NCBI RefSeq assembly: GCF_000017165.1
Contig: NC_009634.1
Location: forward strand, 1,224,552-1,288,551
Source: Methanococcus vannielii SB
GTDB lineage: Archaea; AGJL01; Methanococci; Methanococcales; Methanococcaceae
Direction of reading: 5' to 3'
DNA length: 64,000 nucleotides
Positions within the stretch are counted from its first letter, which is position 1. Every line of letters begins with the position of its first letter. This document shows, piece after piece, positions 30,753-40,341 of the stretch. The translations under genes were made by a program, and so were the position numbers. The notes under the pieces were generated by a model. It was not told the origin of the DNA and ran no database searches. It saw nothing but the letters and a program-made list of their open reading frames with translations.

Positions 30753-32111
30753 ATGAAAAACACGGAACTGGCCACTGAAAGTATCAATAAATTGATATTA
30801 AAATACGCACTACCGTCAACAATTGGATTTGTAGTTTTAGGGATTTATATCATAGTTGATGGGATATTTCTTGGAAACTACGTTGGTTCAGATGCAATTG
30901 CAGCAGTAACCGTTGCAATTCCATTTAGCTTCCTACTAACAGGATTTGGATTAATGTTTGGAATAGGGGCTTCCTCACATATTTCAATGAATCTTGGAGC
31001 AGGAAATCAAAAAGATGCAGAAAATATTTTAAAGACTGTATTCTACTTAATTTTTATTACCGGAATAATTTTAACATTATTAAGTTTGATTTTTATTAAG
31101 CCCCTTCTTGCACTTTTCGGAGTTTCTGAAAATCTTCTTAATTTATCATATGATTACCTTAACCTCATATATTTATTTGGAATATTTATAATGTTTAAGG
31201 TAGGACTTGACCCAATTATTAGAAATGACGGCTTTCCAAAAAAAGCAATGTATGCAATTATTTTAAGTTCATTATTAAATATATTATTTGATGCAATTTT
31301 TATAGTGATATTTGGCTGGGGTGTTTTTGGGGCTGCATTAGCTTCAGTTATCGGTGAAACTTTTGGTGCTTTAATATATATTCACCACTTTTTAGCGGGT
31401 AAATCAAATTTAAAAATCAAGCTGTTTGAGAAGGTTTCCGATATAAAATATGAAATAAAAAATGTTAAAAAAATACTTAGCGTAGGTTTTTCACCATTCA
31501 TTCTCGAAATGTCAGCATCAATAGTTATGTTAATTCATACTATTCAATTTTTGAGATACGGTAATGAACTAGACGTTTCAGCATATGGTATTGTAAGTTA
31601 TATCTTTGCAATTATAATGTTGATTTTTATTGGGTTAGGTAATGGAGTTCAGCCAATAATAAGCTATAATTTTGGTGCAAAAGAGTATTTTCGTGTAAAA
31701 GAAATAATTCGAACGTCAAGCATACTTTGCAGTATAGTTGGAATTTTAGTTTTTTTATTGTTTTCAATTTTTCCAAAAATTCCAGTAATGCTTTTTAATC
31801 AAACTGATAGCTTGTTAATTGAAACTTCAATCTTTGGATTAAGGTATTTTGCATACGGTTTGTCCGTTTTCGGTTTAAATTATTTAATAATCACGTATTT
31901 TCAGTCTATTGGAAATAGTATCGTTTCAAATACCCTATCTTTAATCAGGGTTTTTGTATTTTTAATTCCGCTCTTAATAATACTTCCAAAAAATTTTGGG
32001 ATTAATGGGATATGGGCCTCACAACCTTTAGCAGAGATTTTAACATTAATAGTAGGGTTTATATTTATTAAAGTAGCAATTAAACGTACATTAAATACAG
32101 TTAATGTTTGA
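30753..32111 (+). CDS. MATE family efflux transporter
   Basis: A 452-residue integral membrane protein with 12 predicted helices in two homologous halves, typical of MATE exporters that expel drugs or metabolites using a sodium or proton gradient. Marker segments are LPSTIGFVVLGIYIIVDGIF (from residue ~18), GSDAIAAVTVAIPFS, SSHISMNLGAGN and, in the second half, ISYNFGAKEYFRVKEI. Substrate cannot be read from the sequence. Translation starts at ATG with GGTAAAG before it. A short AT-rich gap separates it from the aldo/keto reductase gene downstream, which has its own promoter-like stretch. Confidence 0.92.
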   Translation: MKNTELATESINKLILKYALPSTIGFVVLGIYIIVDGIFLGNYVGSDAIAAVTVAIPFSFLLTGFGLMFGIGASSHISMNLGAGNQKDAENILKTVFYLIFITGIILTLLSLIFIKPLLALFGVSENLLNLSYDYLNLIYLFGIFIMFKVGLDPIIRNDGFPKKAMYAIILSSLLNILFDAIFIVIFGWGVFGAALASVIGETFGALIYIHHFLAGKSNLKIKLFEKVSDIKYEIKNVKKILSVGFSPFILEMSASIVMLIHTIQFLRYGNELDVSAYGIVSYIFAIIMLIFIGLGNGVQPIISYNFGAKEYFRVKEIIRTSSILCSIVGILVFLLFSIFPKIPVMLFNQTDSLLIETSIFGLRYFAYGLSVFGLNYLIITYFQSIGNSIVSNTLSLIRVFVFLIPLLIILPKNFGINGIWASQPLAEILTLIVGFIFIKVAIKRTLNTVNV

Positions 32112-32259
32112 AAGTTGTATTTATGGCCATAATATTTTTTTAAATTAAAGGGCAGGTTTAAAATATTTAAAAACATAATACTAATTAGTTAAAAACTAGA
32201 AACTATACTTATAAGTTTAAATTTAAACTTAATCAGAAATTTAAAAATAAGGTATTTTT

Positions 32260-33486
32260 ATGAAATATCGTAAGATTAATAAAACAGGCGATAAAATCTC
32301 GGTTTTAGGGTTTGGAGCAATGAGGCTCCCGACAAAAAACGGATTTATAGACAAAGAAAGTGCAAAAGAACTTATTTATTATGCAATCGAGAACGGCGTA
32401 AGTTTTATCGATACGGCATTTCCATATCATGGCGGATTTAGTGAGTCTTTTTTAGGTGAAATTCTTTCAAATGGATATCGAAATAAAGTAAAACTTTCAA
32501 CAAAGCTTCCACAGTGGTCAGTTAAAAAATATGAAGATATGGAAATGTACCTTGATACCCAACTTAAAAATTTGAAAACAGACTATATCGACTATTATTT
32601 TATCCACAGTCTTTCGAAAGGAAGTTGGGATAAAATGAAAAATTTAGGCGTCTTAGAGTTTTTAGACGATGCAAAGAAAAAAGGAAAGATAAAAAATGCA
32701 TGCTTTTCATATCACGATAATTTAGAAACATTCAAGGAAATTATTGATTCATATAACTGGGATGCATGCATGATCCAGTATAACTATTTGGATGAAAAAA
32801 ATCAAGCCGGAAAAGAGGGTTTAAAATATGCCGCATCAAAAGGAATTGGCGTATTTATAATGGAACCGTTATTGGGCGGTAATCTTTCAAAAAATATCCC
32901 AAAAGAAGCAAAAAATATTTTTAATTCATATACTACTAAAAGAACACCTGCAAACTGGGCTTTAAGATGGGTAATAAATCATCCGGAAGTTACCTGTATA
33001 TTGTCTGGAATGAATACTAAAAATCAGCTAATTGAAAATATTTCTATTTTAAACGAAGTTAGTGAAAGTTCTTTATCAAACGAGGAATTAGGAATTTATG
33101 AACAAGTAAAGGAAGTTTATCGAAAACAAATGAAAATAAAATGTACAAAATGTGGATACTGCATGCCTTGCCCATTTGGTGTTGATATTTTGGAATGTTT
33201 TTCAATGTACAATCAAAATGCAATGTTTAATGATTCAGCAGTTAAATTTCGTTATCTGATGAATTTAGGGGGAATTATCAGTAATAAACCTTCTCACGCA
33301 AAGTTATGTACAAATTGCGGAAAATGTGTTAAAAAATGTCCTCAAAAACTCCCTATTCCTAAACTTCTAAAGGATGTTTCAAGGGAACTTGGTGGAAAAG
33401 GGTTTAATTATAAAGTAAGAACGTTAAAACTTATTATGCCGATTTATGATTTAATCACTTCAGTAAAGAATAAGGCATTTAATTAA
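32260..33486 (+). CDS. Aldo/keto reductase with ferredoxin-like domain
   Basis: A 408-residue protein of two parts. Residues 1-~280 are an aldo/keto reductase TIM barrel (SVLGFGAMRLPT, then FIDTAFPYHGG with the catalytic tyrosine, YIDYYFIHSL). Residues ~290-370 carry two iron-sulfur cysteine sets: CTKCGYCMPCPFGVDI and CTNCGKCVKKCPQKLPIP. This architecture is common in anaerobes and probably couples a ferredoxin-type donor to carbonyl reduction. Its substrate is unknown. It is transcribed alone and converges on glyS. Confidence 0.9.
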   Translation: MKYRKINKTGDKISVLGFGAMRLPTKNGFIDKESAKELIYYAIENGVSFIDTAFPYHGGFSESFLGEILSNGYRNKVKLSTKLPQWSVKKYEDMEMYLDTQLKNLKTDYIDYYFIHSLSKGSWDKMKNLGVLEFLDDAKKKGKIKNACFSYHDNLETFKEIIDSYNWDACMIQYNYLDEKNQAGKEGLKYAASKGIGVFIMEPLLGGNLSKNIPKEAKNIFNSYTTKRTPANWALRWVINHPEVTCILSGMNTKNQLIENISILNEVSESSLSNEELGIYEQVKEVYRKQMKIKCTKCGYCMPCPFGVDILECFSMYNQNAMFNDSAVKFRYLMNLGGIISNKPSHAKLCTNCGKCVKKCPQKLPIPKLLKDVSRELGGKGFNYKVRTLKLIMPIYDLITSVKNKAFN

Positions 33487-33530
33487 AATGTTTTTATACT
33501 AATAATTTAATTTAAAAAGATAATAATAAG

Positions 33531-35255
33531 TTAGAGTTTTTCTTTAATATAATCAACAACACCGTCTAACGGAATTCTAAACTGTTCTCTTGAATCTCTT
33601 TCCCTAATGGTTACAGTATTATCCTTTAAAGTTTCCCCATCAACCGTTACGCAGAAAGGGGTTCCAATTTCGTCCATTCGCATGTATCTCCGTCCAATTG
33701 CACCACTGTCGTCATATTCTGCAATTATCCCGTTTTTTCTAAATTTGTTCTTTAAATTTTCTGCAATTTCGTCCATTCCTTCTTTATTAACGAGTGGGAA
33801 AACACCGACCTTTACTGGTGAAACGGTGTTTACAAAAGCAAGAAGGGTTCTATCGTCTTCCTCTTTAAAAGCATGTTCAATTACGCAGTAAGTAATTCTA
33901 TCAATACCGTATGAAGGTTCAATTACATGTGGAACTATTTTTTCCCCCGTAACATTCTTTTTAACCTTTTTAACAGTCAAGTACTCATTTAACACTTCAA
34001 AATCTCTTTTACACGTTTTTAAAATATACTTTTCATTATTTTTGAGTGTTTTAATTAATTCTTCCATTTTGTCATTTGAAAGTTCTTTTAAGGATTCTTC
34101 TAATATTTTAGCGTCCCCTTTAAACGTCTTACCAACTAATTTATAGTTTAATTCAATTTCATAAACTTCAATTTCCTTTGATTCATCAAATTCAACAAAT
34201 ACGGATAAATCTTCACCACTGTTTTTCATGTGTGCTCTTAAGTCGTAATCAGTCCTGTCAGCAATACCTACACACTCTATCCAGCCGTATCTGTCAGTAT
34301 ATAATTCTGCATCCCAGCAATCCGCTGCATAATGGGCCATTTCATTTGGAAGGTGCTGCCTGAACCTTAATTTTGTTTCGTCAATTCCAATGTCCATCAA
34401 GAACTTTTTAGTAACTGCAATGTAGTATGCAATTGCTTCGTGAGCGATTATTTTATTTTTAACTGCATCACCTAAGCTCATTCTAACGATTTTTTCTTCA
34501 GAACTTAAGGATTCGTTCTCTTGGTTTTTACCTGGAAGCAATGGTAAAATCAAGTCTTTTACGCTTTCAAATTTTTCAAAATTCTCTTTTTTCCTTGAAT
34601 CAATAAAAAATTCTGCTTCAGCTTGGGTAAACTCTCTTAACCTTATCACGCCCTGTCTTGGCGAAATTTCGTTTCTGTATGCCTTACCAATTTGAACAGC
34701 ACCATATGGAAGTTTATTTCTAAAAAATTGGCTTATTCTTTTAAATTGGATAAATATGCCTTGTGCAGTTTCGGGCCGCATAAATGCCGCTCTTTTTCCG
34801 CCTGGGCCAATTGACGTTGCAAACATTAAATTAAACGTATTTACTTCTTTAAATTCCCCACCGCATTTTGGACATTTTATATTATTCTTTTCAATCATTT
34901 CTTGGAGTTCGTTTAAGGTTTTACCTTCTGTATCAACTTCTATATTTTCCTCAATAATATGATCAGCCCTAAATGATTCTAAACATGACTTACATTCAAC
35001 GAGCGGGTCTGTGAAGTTTTCAACGTGGCCGGATGCCTTTAAAACTTCGTAAGGGTTTACTGTGGGGCTATCAATTTCATAAAACCCTTCGTTAATGATA
35101 TAATGTTTTCTCCACGTGTTTATCACGCTACTTTTTAAAATTGCACCAAGTGGCCCGTAATCAAAAAATCCTGCGATGCCACCATATATTTCAAAAGAGT
35201 TCCATAAAAAACCCCTTCTTTTAGTTAAATCTATTATTTTATCGTATTTATCCAT
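33531..35255 (-). CDS. glyS: Glycine--tRNA ligase
   Basis: A 574-residue class II glycyl-tRNA synthetase of the homodimeric archaeal/eukaryotic type. The N-terminal KRRGFLWNSFEIYGGIAGFF(DYG) block, the zinc-like CXXC pairs (CKSCLESF, then CPKCGGEF), motif 2 (GKAYRNEISPRQG followed by LREFTQAEAEFF) and motif 3 (EPSYGIDRITY) are visible. The C-terminal anticodon-binding domain starts near residue 480 (VKVGVFPLV) and ends normally. It is the last gene of a likely rdgB / CitG-like / glyS operon; 18 bases separate it from the CitG-like gene, with AAGGTGA before the ATG. Confidence 0.97.
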   Translation of the reverse strand: MDKYDKIIDLTKRRGFLWNSFEIYGGIAGFFDYGPLGAILKSSVINTWRKHYIINEGFYEIDSPTVNPYEVLKASGHVENFTDPLVECKSCLESFRADHIIEENIEVDTEGKTLNELQEMIEKNNIKCPKCGGEFKEVNTFNLMFATSIGPGGKRAAFMRPETAQGIFIQFKRISQFFRNKLPYGAVQIGKAYRNEISPRQGVIRLREFTQAEAEFFIDSRKKENFEKFESVKDLILPLLPGKNQENESLSSEEKIVRMSLGDAVKNKIIAHEAIAYYIAVTKKFLMDIGIDETKLRFRQHLPNEMAHYAADCWDAELYTDRYGWIECVGIADRTDYDLRAHMKNSGEDLSVFVEFDESKEIEVYEIELNYKLVGKTFKGDAKILEESLKELSNDKMEELIKTLKNNEKYILKTCKRDFEVLNEYLTVKKVKKNVTGEKIVPHVIEPSYGIDRITYCVIEHAFKEEDDRTLLAFVNTVSPVKVGVFPLVNKEGMDEIAENLKNKFRKNGIIAEYDDSGAIGRRYMRMDEIGTPFCVTVDGETLKDNTVTIRERDSREQFRIPLDGVVDYIKEKL

Positions 35256-35273
35256 TAAATCACCTTATAACAC

Positions 35274-36155
35274 TTAATAAATTATCGTTTTTTCGCTACT
35301 TATTCTATCGAGTAAAAATATTAAAAGGGACGATGCTATTAAATCTGCGGTAGTTCCCGGATTTAACTTATTGCCATCTTTAGATAAAAATTTATCGAAA
35401 TCAATTACATTTTCTTTTGTAAAGTCATTTAAAACCCCTTTAGCTTTTTCTGAAACCATTTTTGAAATGTCTATTCCTTTTTTTCTTGCAATTAGTGTGT
35501 CAGGATATTCTGAAAGTAAGTTTATAAATGTCTTAGTTACTGAAAGATTGATATTATTTAGTTCTTCATAGTACTCTTTTATCAAATTATAACCTTTATA
35601 TGATATTTTAAAATTTTCTGTCCATTCCTTTGAAATATTATCCCAAGAGGAAGATATTTTAAATACATCATAAAGTGTTAGATTTTTATTAATTAATTCT
35701 TGTTTGGCATTTTTATTTTTTAAGTCAGGGCCTTCCTTTGGTGAATCGACAAATGCAAGTGCAATTTCAATTGCATCATAAACTGAAATGGCATCATAAA
35801 CTGAAGTCGACTTTGTAATCAATTTCGTTTCTTTTTTAAGTAAATTTTCGTCAAATTCGCCTATTTTTGATGCGGCAATTGAAATTGGCAAGTGAAGCAT
35901 TATTATTCCAAGATTAGCGTTAGTTGGAGACCATCGTTTTGATTCAATAACTGCTTTTTTAATGTAATTTCCAATATTGTTTTGATGCATACATGCATCA
36001 TGGACTACATCTCCAAATGCAATTCCTGAACTTATAAAATGGTGATATTTTATATCGTCGTAATCCCTGTTTTTATGGACGTTTCCAGGTTTAAAACTTC
36101 CTACTTCAAAACAGCAAGCAATTTGAGATGCTTTCATGATTTCAAACGGTTTCAT
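35274..36155 (-). CDS. CitG/MdcB-like triphosphoribosyl-dephospho-CoA synthase family protein
   Basis: A protein of about 293 residues in the ATP:dephospho-CoA triphosphoribosyl transferase family (CitG, MdcB). The family's opening, [19 protein letters not shown], and the later [12 protein letters not shown] and [16 protein letters not shown] blocks are present. Archaeal members are usual in methanogens although citrate lyase is absent, so the true product is not known. The ATG at 36155 follows GTGA by 5 bases; a GTG at 36164 overlapping the rdgB stop is the alternative. An 18-base tandem duplication inside the gene (35773-35808) repeats the residues SVYDAI in frame. Confidence 0.8.
   Translation of the reverse strand: MKPFEIMKASQIACCFEVGSFKPGNVHKNRDYDDIKYHHFISSGIAFGDVVHDACMHQNNIGNYIKKAVIESKRWSPTNANLGIIMLHLPISIAASKIGEFDENLLKKETKLITKSTSVYDAISVYDAIEIALAFVDSPKEGPDLKNKNAKQELINKNLTLYDVFKISSSWDNISKEWTENFKISYKGYNLIKEYYEELNNINLSVTKTFINLLSEYPDTLIARKKGIDISKMVSEKAKGVLNDFTKENVIDFDKFLSKDGNKLNPGTTADLIASSLLIFLLDRISSEKTIIY
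35773..35808. repeat. 18-bp in-frame tandem duplication
   Basis: GCATCATAAACTGAAATG is followed at once by a second copy differing at two bases near its end. On the coding (minus) strand it doubles a six-residue stretch (SVYDAI) in the CitG-like protein without shifting the frame. Confidence 0.85.
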
Positions 36156-36163
36156 ATTTTTCA

Positions 36164-36724
36164 CTATTTTACTTTTGATTCTAAATAACTTTTAAATTTG
36201 TAAAATGCAAGTTTTCTGTGTGAAATATCACTTTTTTCTTTTGTAGTCATTTCTGCAAAAGTTTTATTCTGCCCTTCTGGGATAAATATGCTGTCATATG
36301 CAAATCCAAAACCAGAAGTTTTTATCTCCTTAGAAACGCTTCCAAAAATTTCACCCCTGAATAATTTTAAATCTATACCGTCAAAATAACCAATTATAGT
36401 TTTAAAATATGCTTTTCGGTTTTCTTCGTCTTTTAGGAGTTTTAAAATTTTTTCATTTCCAAGTGTTTCCTGAACGTACTTTGAGTATGTTCCAGGAAAT
36501 CCGTTTAATGATTCTATAAAAAAACCACTATCTTCTACAATTACGGGTTTTTTAATTTTATTATATATTTCTTTTACTCCAACTTTAGAAACTTCTTCAA
36601 GAGTGCCTTGAATTTCAGCATATGGAATTTTCAAATGTTCTAATTCGTAACCTTCAAGGCCTTTTAGAATAATATTGGCCTCATTTACTTTGTTCTGGTT
36701 TCCAGTTGCAAAATAAATCTTCAT
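36164..36724 (-). CDS. XTP/dITP pyrophosphatase (RdgB/HAM1)
   Basis: A 186-residue nucleotide house-cleaning enzyme that hydrolyses XTP, ITP and dITP to monophosphates. Signatures are [13 protein letters not shown] at the N-terminus, [19 protein letters not shown](TYS) in the active site and the SHRKLAFYK block near the end. ATG 36724 is chosen since GGTGG lies 4-5 bases before it; the longer TTG-initiated frame adds residues before the family's conserved start. It is the first gene of the run that continues with the CitG-like gene (the stop is separated by only a few bases) and glyS. Confidence 0.95.
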   Translation of the reverse strand: MKIYFATGNQNKVNEANIILKGLEGYELEHLKIPYAEIQGTLEEVSKVGVKEIYNKIKKPVIVEDSGFFIESLNGFPGTYSKYVQETLGNEKILKLLKDEENRKAYFKTIIGYFDGIDLKLFRGEIFGSVSKEIKTSGFGFAYDSIFIPEGQNKTFAEMTTKEKSDISHRKLAFYKFKSYLESKVK

Positions 36725-36834
36725 AAAACCACCAGAATTAATTTTGGATTTTAACACTAATTCTAACTTGCAACTATTTATATTCTTATAAAAATAATTT
36801 TTAACAGGAATTTAAATTAACGGGGGGTTGGAAA

Positions 36835-37245
36835 ATGACTAAAACTACAGCTAGTGAATTAAGTAAATTTGAATTGAACCTTTTATCGGCTTTTGATGGC
36901 GTTAACTTGTCACCTGAAGAGGTAGAAGAGATATTTTTAGAATATAAATTGAAGCGTTATGGTGAAGACCGAGAAATGATAAAAGACCTGATATTTGACC
37001 TTGAAAAAGGCTTTTTTGACTTAAACCGAGAAGTTGTCAAGGAATACGTTGAAATTTTATATGGGGTATATAATAGTCCGTGTAAGGAGTCTGTAGACCG
37101 TTATAAAATGGTTTTAGAAGATATTGGTTTTAAAAAAGTTGAAAAATACATTAATGAGTTATTTAACGGAGGATACATCTCAAAAATCGGGGACGGATAT
37201 ACAATAACAGATAAAGGTTTAGAAATGTTAAAACACAGGAAATAA
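36835..37245 (+). CDS. Small conserved protein, winged-helix-like C-terminus
   Basis: I do not recognise this 136-residue protein. It is acidic, probably all helical at first (SKFELNLLSAFDG, then LSPEEVEEIFLEY), and ends in a pattern like a winged helix: VEKYINELFNGGYISKIGDG followed by YTITDKGLEML, which resembles the wing and last helix of small transcription regulators. GGGGGG precedes the ATG. It stands alone, divergent from rdgB and convergent with the metal ATPase. A DNA-binding role is a guess from the C-terminal pattern. Confidence 0.55.
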   Translation: MTKTTASELSKFELNLLSAFDGVNLSPEEVEEIFLEYKLKRYGEDREMIKDLIFDLEKGFFDLNREVVKEYVEILYGVYNSPCKESVDRYKMVLEDIGFKKVEKYINELFNGGYISKIGDGYTITDKGLEMLKHRK

Positions 37246-37280
37246 ATATTTATTTTTATTCTTTTTAATTATTTATTTTT

Positions 37281-39371
37281 TCATTTTAGAATCCTAAGGG
37301 AGTTTAAAACTGAAATAATGGTAATTCCCACATCTGCAAATACTGCTTCCCACATTGTTACCCTACCAAATATTGAAAGAGTTATGAATGCTATTTTAAC
37401 TCCAAAAATCATGAAAATATTTTGCCAGACGATATTTTTTGTTCTTTTTGATAGTTTAATTGACTGGGCTACTTTTAAAGGATTATCATCCATAATCACA
37501 ACGTCTGAAGATTCAATTGCAGCATCGCTTCCAAGAGTTCCCATTGATATCCCTACATCTGCCCTTTTAATTGCTGGAGCGTCGTTAATTCCCTCCCCTA
37601 CAAAAACAATTGATTCATTTTTGTCTTTTTTTCTTTCAATTTCTTCTAAAAGTGTTACTTTATCCTTTGGAAGTAAATCTGAATAAAATTCATCAATTGA
37701 AATTTCCTCTGAAATTTTTTTAGAAACAGGATAACTATCTCCCGTAAACATTGAAATTTTTTTGATTCCAAGCTTTTTTAATTCTAAAATGGCGTTTTTT
37801 GAGTCTTTTTTTAATTCATCAGAAACTAAAATGTATCCTGCATACTTTTTATCAATTGCAAAATGCACCGCTATATCGAAAGAATCCATTGGTTTTACAT
37901 CAATTCCGCTTTCTTCCATTAATTTTTCATTTCCTGAAATCACTTCAAAACCATGTATCTTTGCAACAATACCTTTTCCAGGGATTTCCTTATATTCGCT
38001 AAACTCGAAAAATCTATTTGTTCCATATTTGGATATAATGGCCTTTGCAACGGGGTGGTTAGATCGTGATTCAGAAGTTATCGCAATTTCGATTAATTCT
38101 TCTTTAGAAAACCCGTTTTTTGGAAATACTTCCTTGACTTTTAAGCTACCTTTTGTAAGTGTTCCTGTTTTATCGAATATTACATAGTTAGTTTTACTCA
38201 ACATATCTATGTAATTTGAACCTTTAACCAGTATTCCATCCTTTGAAAGTTTACCAATTCCTGCAAAGTAACTTAAAGGGATGGATAAAACTAGTGCACA
38301 AGGGCATGAAATAACCAAAAGAACAAGAGCTTTATAAACCCAAGGAATTATTGGTTCATTAAAAGCTAGTATTGGTATTGCAACGACTAAAAATGCTAAA
38401 AATACAATAAAAGGGGTGTAATACCTAGCAAATTTGGTTACAAATTTTTCAGTTTTTGCCTTTTTTACATTTGCAGTTTCTATTAATTCAAGAATTTTAT
38501 AAACTGTTGATTCTTCAAACTCTTTAGTTACTTTTACAGTAAGTGGCCCTGTAAGGTTAACCATTCCTGATAATATTTCATCACCATCTTTTAAATATCT
38601 TGGTGAGCTTTCACCAGTTAATGCCGAAACATCTATCGATGAATTTCCGTTTAAAATTATCCCATCTAAAGGAGTTTTTTCTCCAGGATTTATTATAATT
38701 ATTTGGCCCTTTTTAACGGTTTCAGGACTGACCTTTAAAAGTTTGTCATCTTTTTTTAAGTTTGCATACTCTGCTTTTAAAGACAATAATGATTTTACAG
38801 AACTTCGAGATTTTGAAACCGCTAAATCCTGTAAAAATTCACCTATTCGGTAAAAAAGCATTACTGCAACGCCTTCAGGATATTCGTGAATTAAAAATGC
38901 ACCAACTGTTGCAATAGTCATTAAAAAGTTTTCATCAAAAAAGTCTCCTCTTTTTACATTTTTGAATGTTTTTTTAAATACCTTATTTCCTGAAATCATG
39001 TAGCTAGTTAAAAAAATCATCAATACTATAAACGGTTCAAAATTTAAATAACTTCCAAAAATACCAAAAATAAACAGGATAAGCGAAAATATGATAATTT
39101 TTAATTCCTTAAAATCAACAAAGTCTTTAAATGTTAAATTGGAACTTAATTTATAATCTAAGTTTTCTTTTTCTATTAATATAATTTCTGGTTCTATTGA
39201 ATGGATTAATTTTTTAACAAAGTTAATATCAACGCTTTTTTCCGCGAATAACAGTTCTGAAGTTGAAAAATTAATTCTTGCTGAAGGATATCCGTTTTCA
39301 CATAGGATTCTCTCGATTTTTAAAGCACAATTTGCACAACAAAGCCCTTTTAGTTCATAATGTCGGTACAT
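37281..39371 (-). CDS. Heavy-metal P1B-type ATPase
   Basis: A 696-residue P1B-type ATPase exporting heavy metal ions, most likely Zn/Cd-type. It has an N-terminal HMA-like domain with a CCANC site (Cys11, Cys12, Cys15), eight expected membrane helices, the TGES actuator loop (ALTGESSP), the CPC ion-binding motif in VISCPCALVLS near residue 357, the phosphorylation motif DKTGTLT near 398 and the hinge VGEGINDAPAI. CPC with a CadC-like ArsR regulator upstream points to Zn/Cd/Pb; Cu cannot be excluded. GGTAG precedes the ATG. It forms an operon with the regulator at 39416, with 44 bases between the genes. Confidence 0.93.
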   Translation of the reverse strand: MYRHYELKGLCCANCALKIERILCENGYPSARINFSTSELLFAEKSVDINFVKKLIHSIEPEIILIEKENLDYKLSSNLTFKDFVDFKELKIIIFSLILFIFGIFGSYLNFEPFIVLMIFLTSYMISGNKVFKKTFKNVKRGDFFDENFLMTIATVGAFLIHEYPEGVAVMLFYRIGEFLQDLAVSKSRSSVKSLLSLKAEYANLKKDDKLLKVSPETVKKGQIIIINPGEKTPLDGIILNGNSSIDVSALTGESSPRYLKDGDEILSGMVNLTGPLTVKVTKEFEESTVYKILELIETANVKKAKTEKFVTKFARYYTPFIVFLAFLVVAIPILAFNEPIIPWVYKALVLLVISCPCALVLSIPLSYFAGIGKLSKDGILVKGSNYIDMLSKTNYVIFDKTGTLTKGSLKVKEVFPKNGFSKEELIEIAITSESRSNHPVAKAIISKYGTNRFFEFSEYKEIPGKGIVAKIHGFEVISGNEKLMEESGIDVKPMDSFDIAVHFAIDKKYAGYILVSDELKKDSKNAILELKKLGIKKISMFTGDSYPVSKKISEEISIDEFYSDLLPKDKVTLLEEIERKKDKNESIVFVGEGINDAPAIKRADVGISMGTLGSDAAIESSDVVIMDDNPLKVAQSIKLSKRTKNIVWQNIFMIFGVKIAFITLSIFGRVTMWEAVFADVGITIISVLNSLRILK

Positions 39372-39415
39372 TTTACTACCTTTTTAATACTTTTTTACAA
39401 TTATATAATACATTT

Positions 39416-39760
39416 TTATTTATTTAATTCAAGGATTACTTCTAAAAACTTCTTAATTTTTTCATCGTAAAGTTCGTAATATACAAATTTGCCTTCTTTT
39501 CGATATTTTACAAGCTTTCTATCCCTTAAAAGTCGAAGCTGATGGGAGGTTGCAGAAATGGATATTTTAGAGATTTCGGAAATATCGCAAGAACATAATT
39601 CTCCTTCTTTTAAAGACAATAATATTTTTAAACGAGTTGGATCTCCAAAAGAATTCATAATATTTGAAATTTCTTTAATTTCGTCTTCTTTTGGTAAATT
39701 ATCCCGTACCCTATGGACATTTTCTTCATGAATACAGAATTCTTCACACATTTTACGCAT
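39416..39760 (-). CDS. ArsR/SmtB family metal sensor
   Basis: A 114-residue winged-helix repressor of the ArsR/SmtB family. The metal site ELCSCDISEI in the recognition-helix region is the ELCXCD motif of ArsR/CadC sensors, and the N-terminus is rich in Cys and His (MCEEFCIHEEN), as in CadC, which binds Cd/Pb/Zn through such residues. The DNA-binding core ATSHQLRLLRDRKLVKYRKEG is given by its parts ATSHQLRLL and KLVKYRKEG. GGTG lies 6 bases before ATG 39760. It is first in the operon with the metal ATPase and would repress it until metal binds. Confidence 0.93.
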   Translation of the reverse strand: MRKMCEEFCIHEENVHRVRDNLPKEDEIKEISNIMNSFGDPTRLKILLSLKEGELCSCDISEISKISISATSHQLRLLRDRKLVKYRKEGKFVYYELYDEKIKKFLEVILELNK

Positions 39761-39829
39761 GATTCTCACCAGAAACCTTTATTTTTAATTTAAGAATATT
39801 GACAATGATTTATAAATTATAACCTATAA

Positions 39830-39845
39830 TTGAATAATTGTTCAA
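39830..39845 (-). promoter_or_regulatory. Candidate ArsR operator
   Basis: The dyad TTGAATAATTGTTCAA (one mismatch in its arms) lies about 70 bases before the arsR start, between the TATA box (39849-39858) and the expected transcription start near 39825. Dyads of this size and AT-rich centre are typical ArsR/SmtB operators, and binding there would block the promoter. Confidence 0.6.
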
Positions 39846-39848
39846 GTA

Positions 39849-39858
39849 TTATATATAA
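39849..39858 (-). promoter_or_regulatory. TATA box of the arsR-ATPase operon
   Basis: ATTATATATA-type sequence on the minus strand, placed about 25 bases upstream of a transcription start near 39825. It directly abuts the candidate ArsR operator. Confidence 0.5.
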
Positions 39859-40081
39859 TTTTTTATAAATGGCGCTAAAAACTAGCGTATTAACCCTTAT
39901 TAAAAAAAGTTTTCCAATAAACGATTAAAATGAATTTTAAACTTTTTAGTAATTATTTTTAAACTTCATGCATTCAAAACCGGCAATTTCAATATTTAGC
40001 TGTATTAAAATAATATTTTTAATATTTTCAATATTTTTATTTATTCATAGGTTTAAATTTTAGAATTATTGCACGTTATTT
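39859..40081. other. AT-rich intergenic DNA, nothing recognised
   Basis: Part of the 700-base gap between arsR and the pyrophosphatase gene. It is very AT-rich, with short T and A runs, and shows no ORF with a ribosome-binding site, no tRNA and no clear repeat. The next 240 bases differ sharply and hold the candidate RNA. Confidence 0.5.
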
Positions 40082-40322
40082 AAAAAAATGTCCCTCGACA
40101 TTAACACCGATTTTCATCCTTGGAATATACCATGTCTGTCAGATAACCCTTTATGTCGAGAGCAATGTACGAACTTTTGCTGTATTGTTTTCACAGTAAG
40201 GATCCTACCAACTCTTACAACTCGCCCAAAAATTCGATTAAAAGCGTGTTACTCCAAATTCGAACCCGCTATCATTGCGAGAAGATTCACAAGCTCCATG
40301 TAGGTCGGTTTATTGGAGATAG
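40082..40322 (-). ncRNA. Candidate structured non-coding RNA, unidentified
   Basis: A block of clearly higher GC than the flanking DNA. On the minus strand it starts about 25 bases after a TATA box (AAAGACTATAAATA, 40342-40355) and ends in a seven-T run (40082-40088). It folds into several hairpins. CUCUCGACAU (40162-40153) pairs with AUGUCGAGGG (40101-40092) over 10 bp just before the T run; CUCGC pairs with GCGGG across 40281-40265; further stems span 40250-40219, 40218-40196 and 40196-40180. In the first two, a pair that is G-U on the minus strand would be an A-C mismatch on the plus strand, which favours minus. No RNase P, SRP or tRNA signature was found; ORFs here have stops and foreign codon use. 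Confidence 0.55.
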
Positions 40323-40341
40323 TAATAATTGTACTACTTTA

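Noticed and set aside
40255-40275. tRNA-like T-loop (GGGTTCGAATTTGG on the minus strand)
   Set aside because: The flanking bases cannot form the T-stem, and no acceptor, D or anticodon stem can be built around it.
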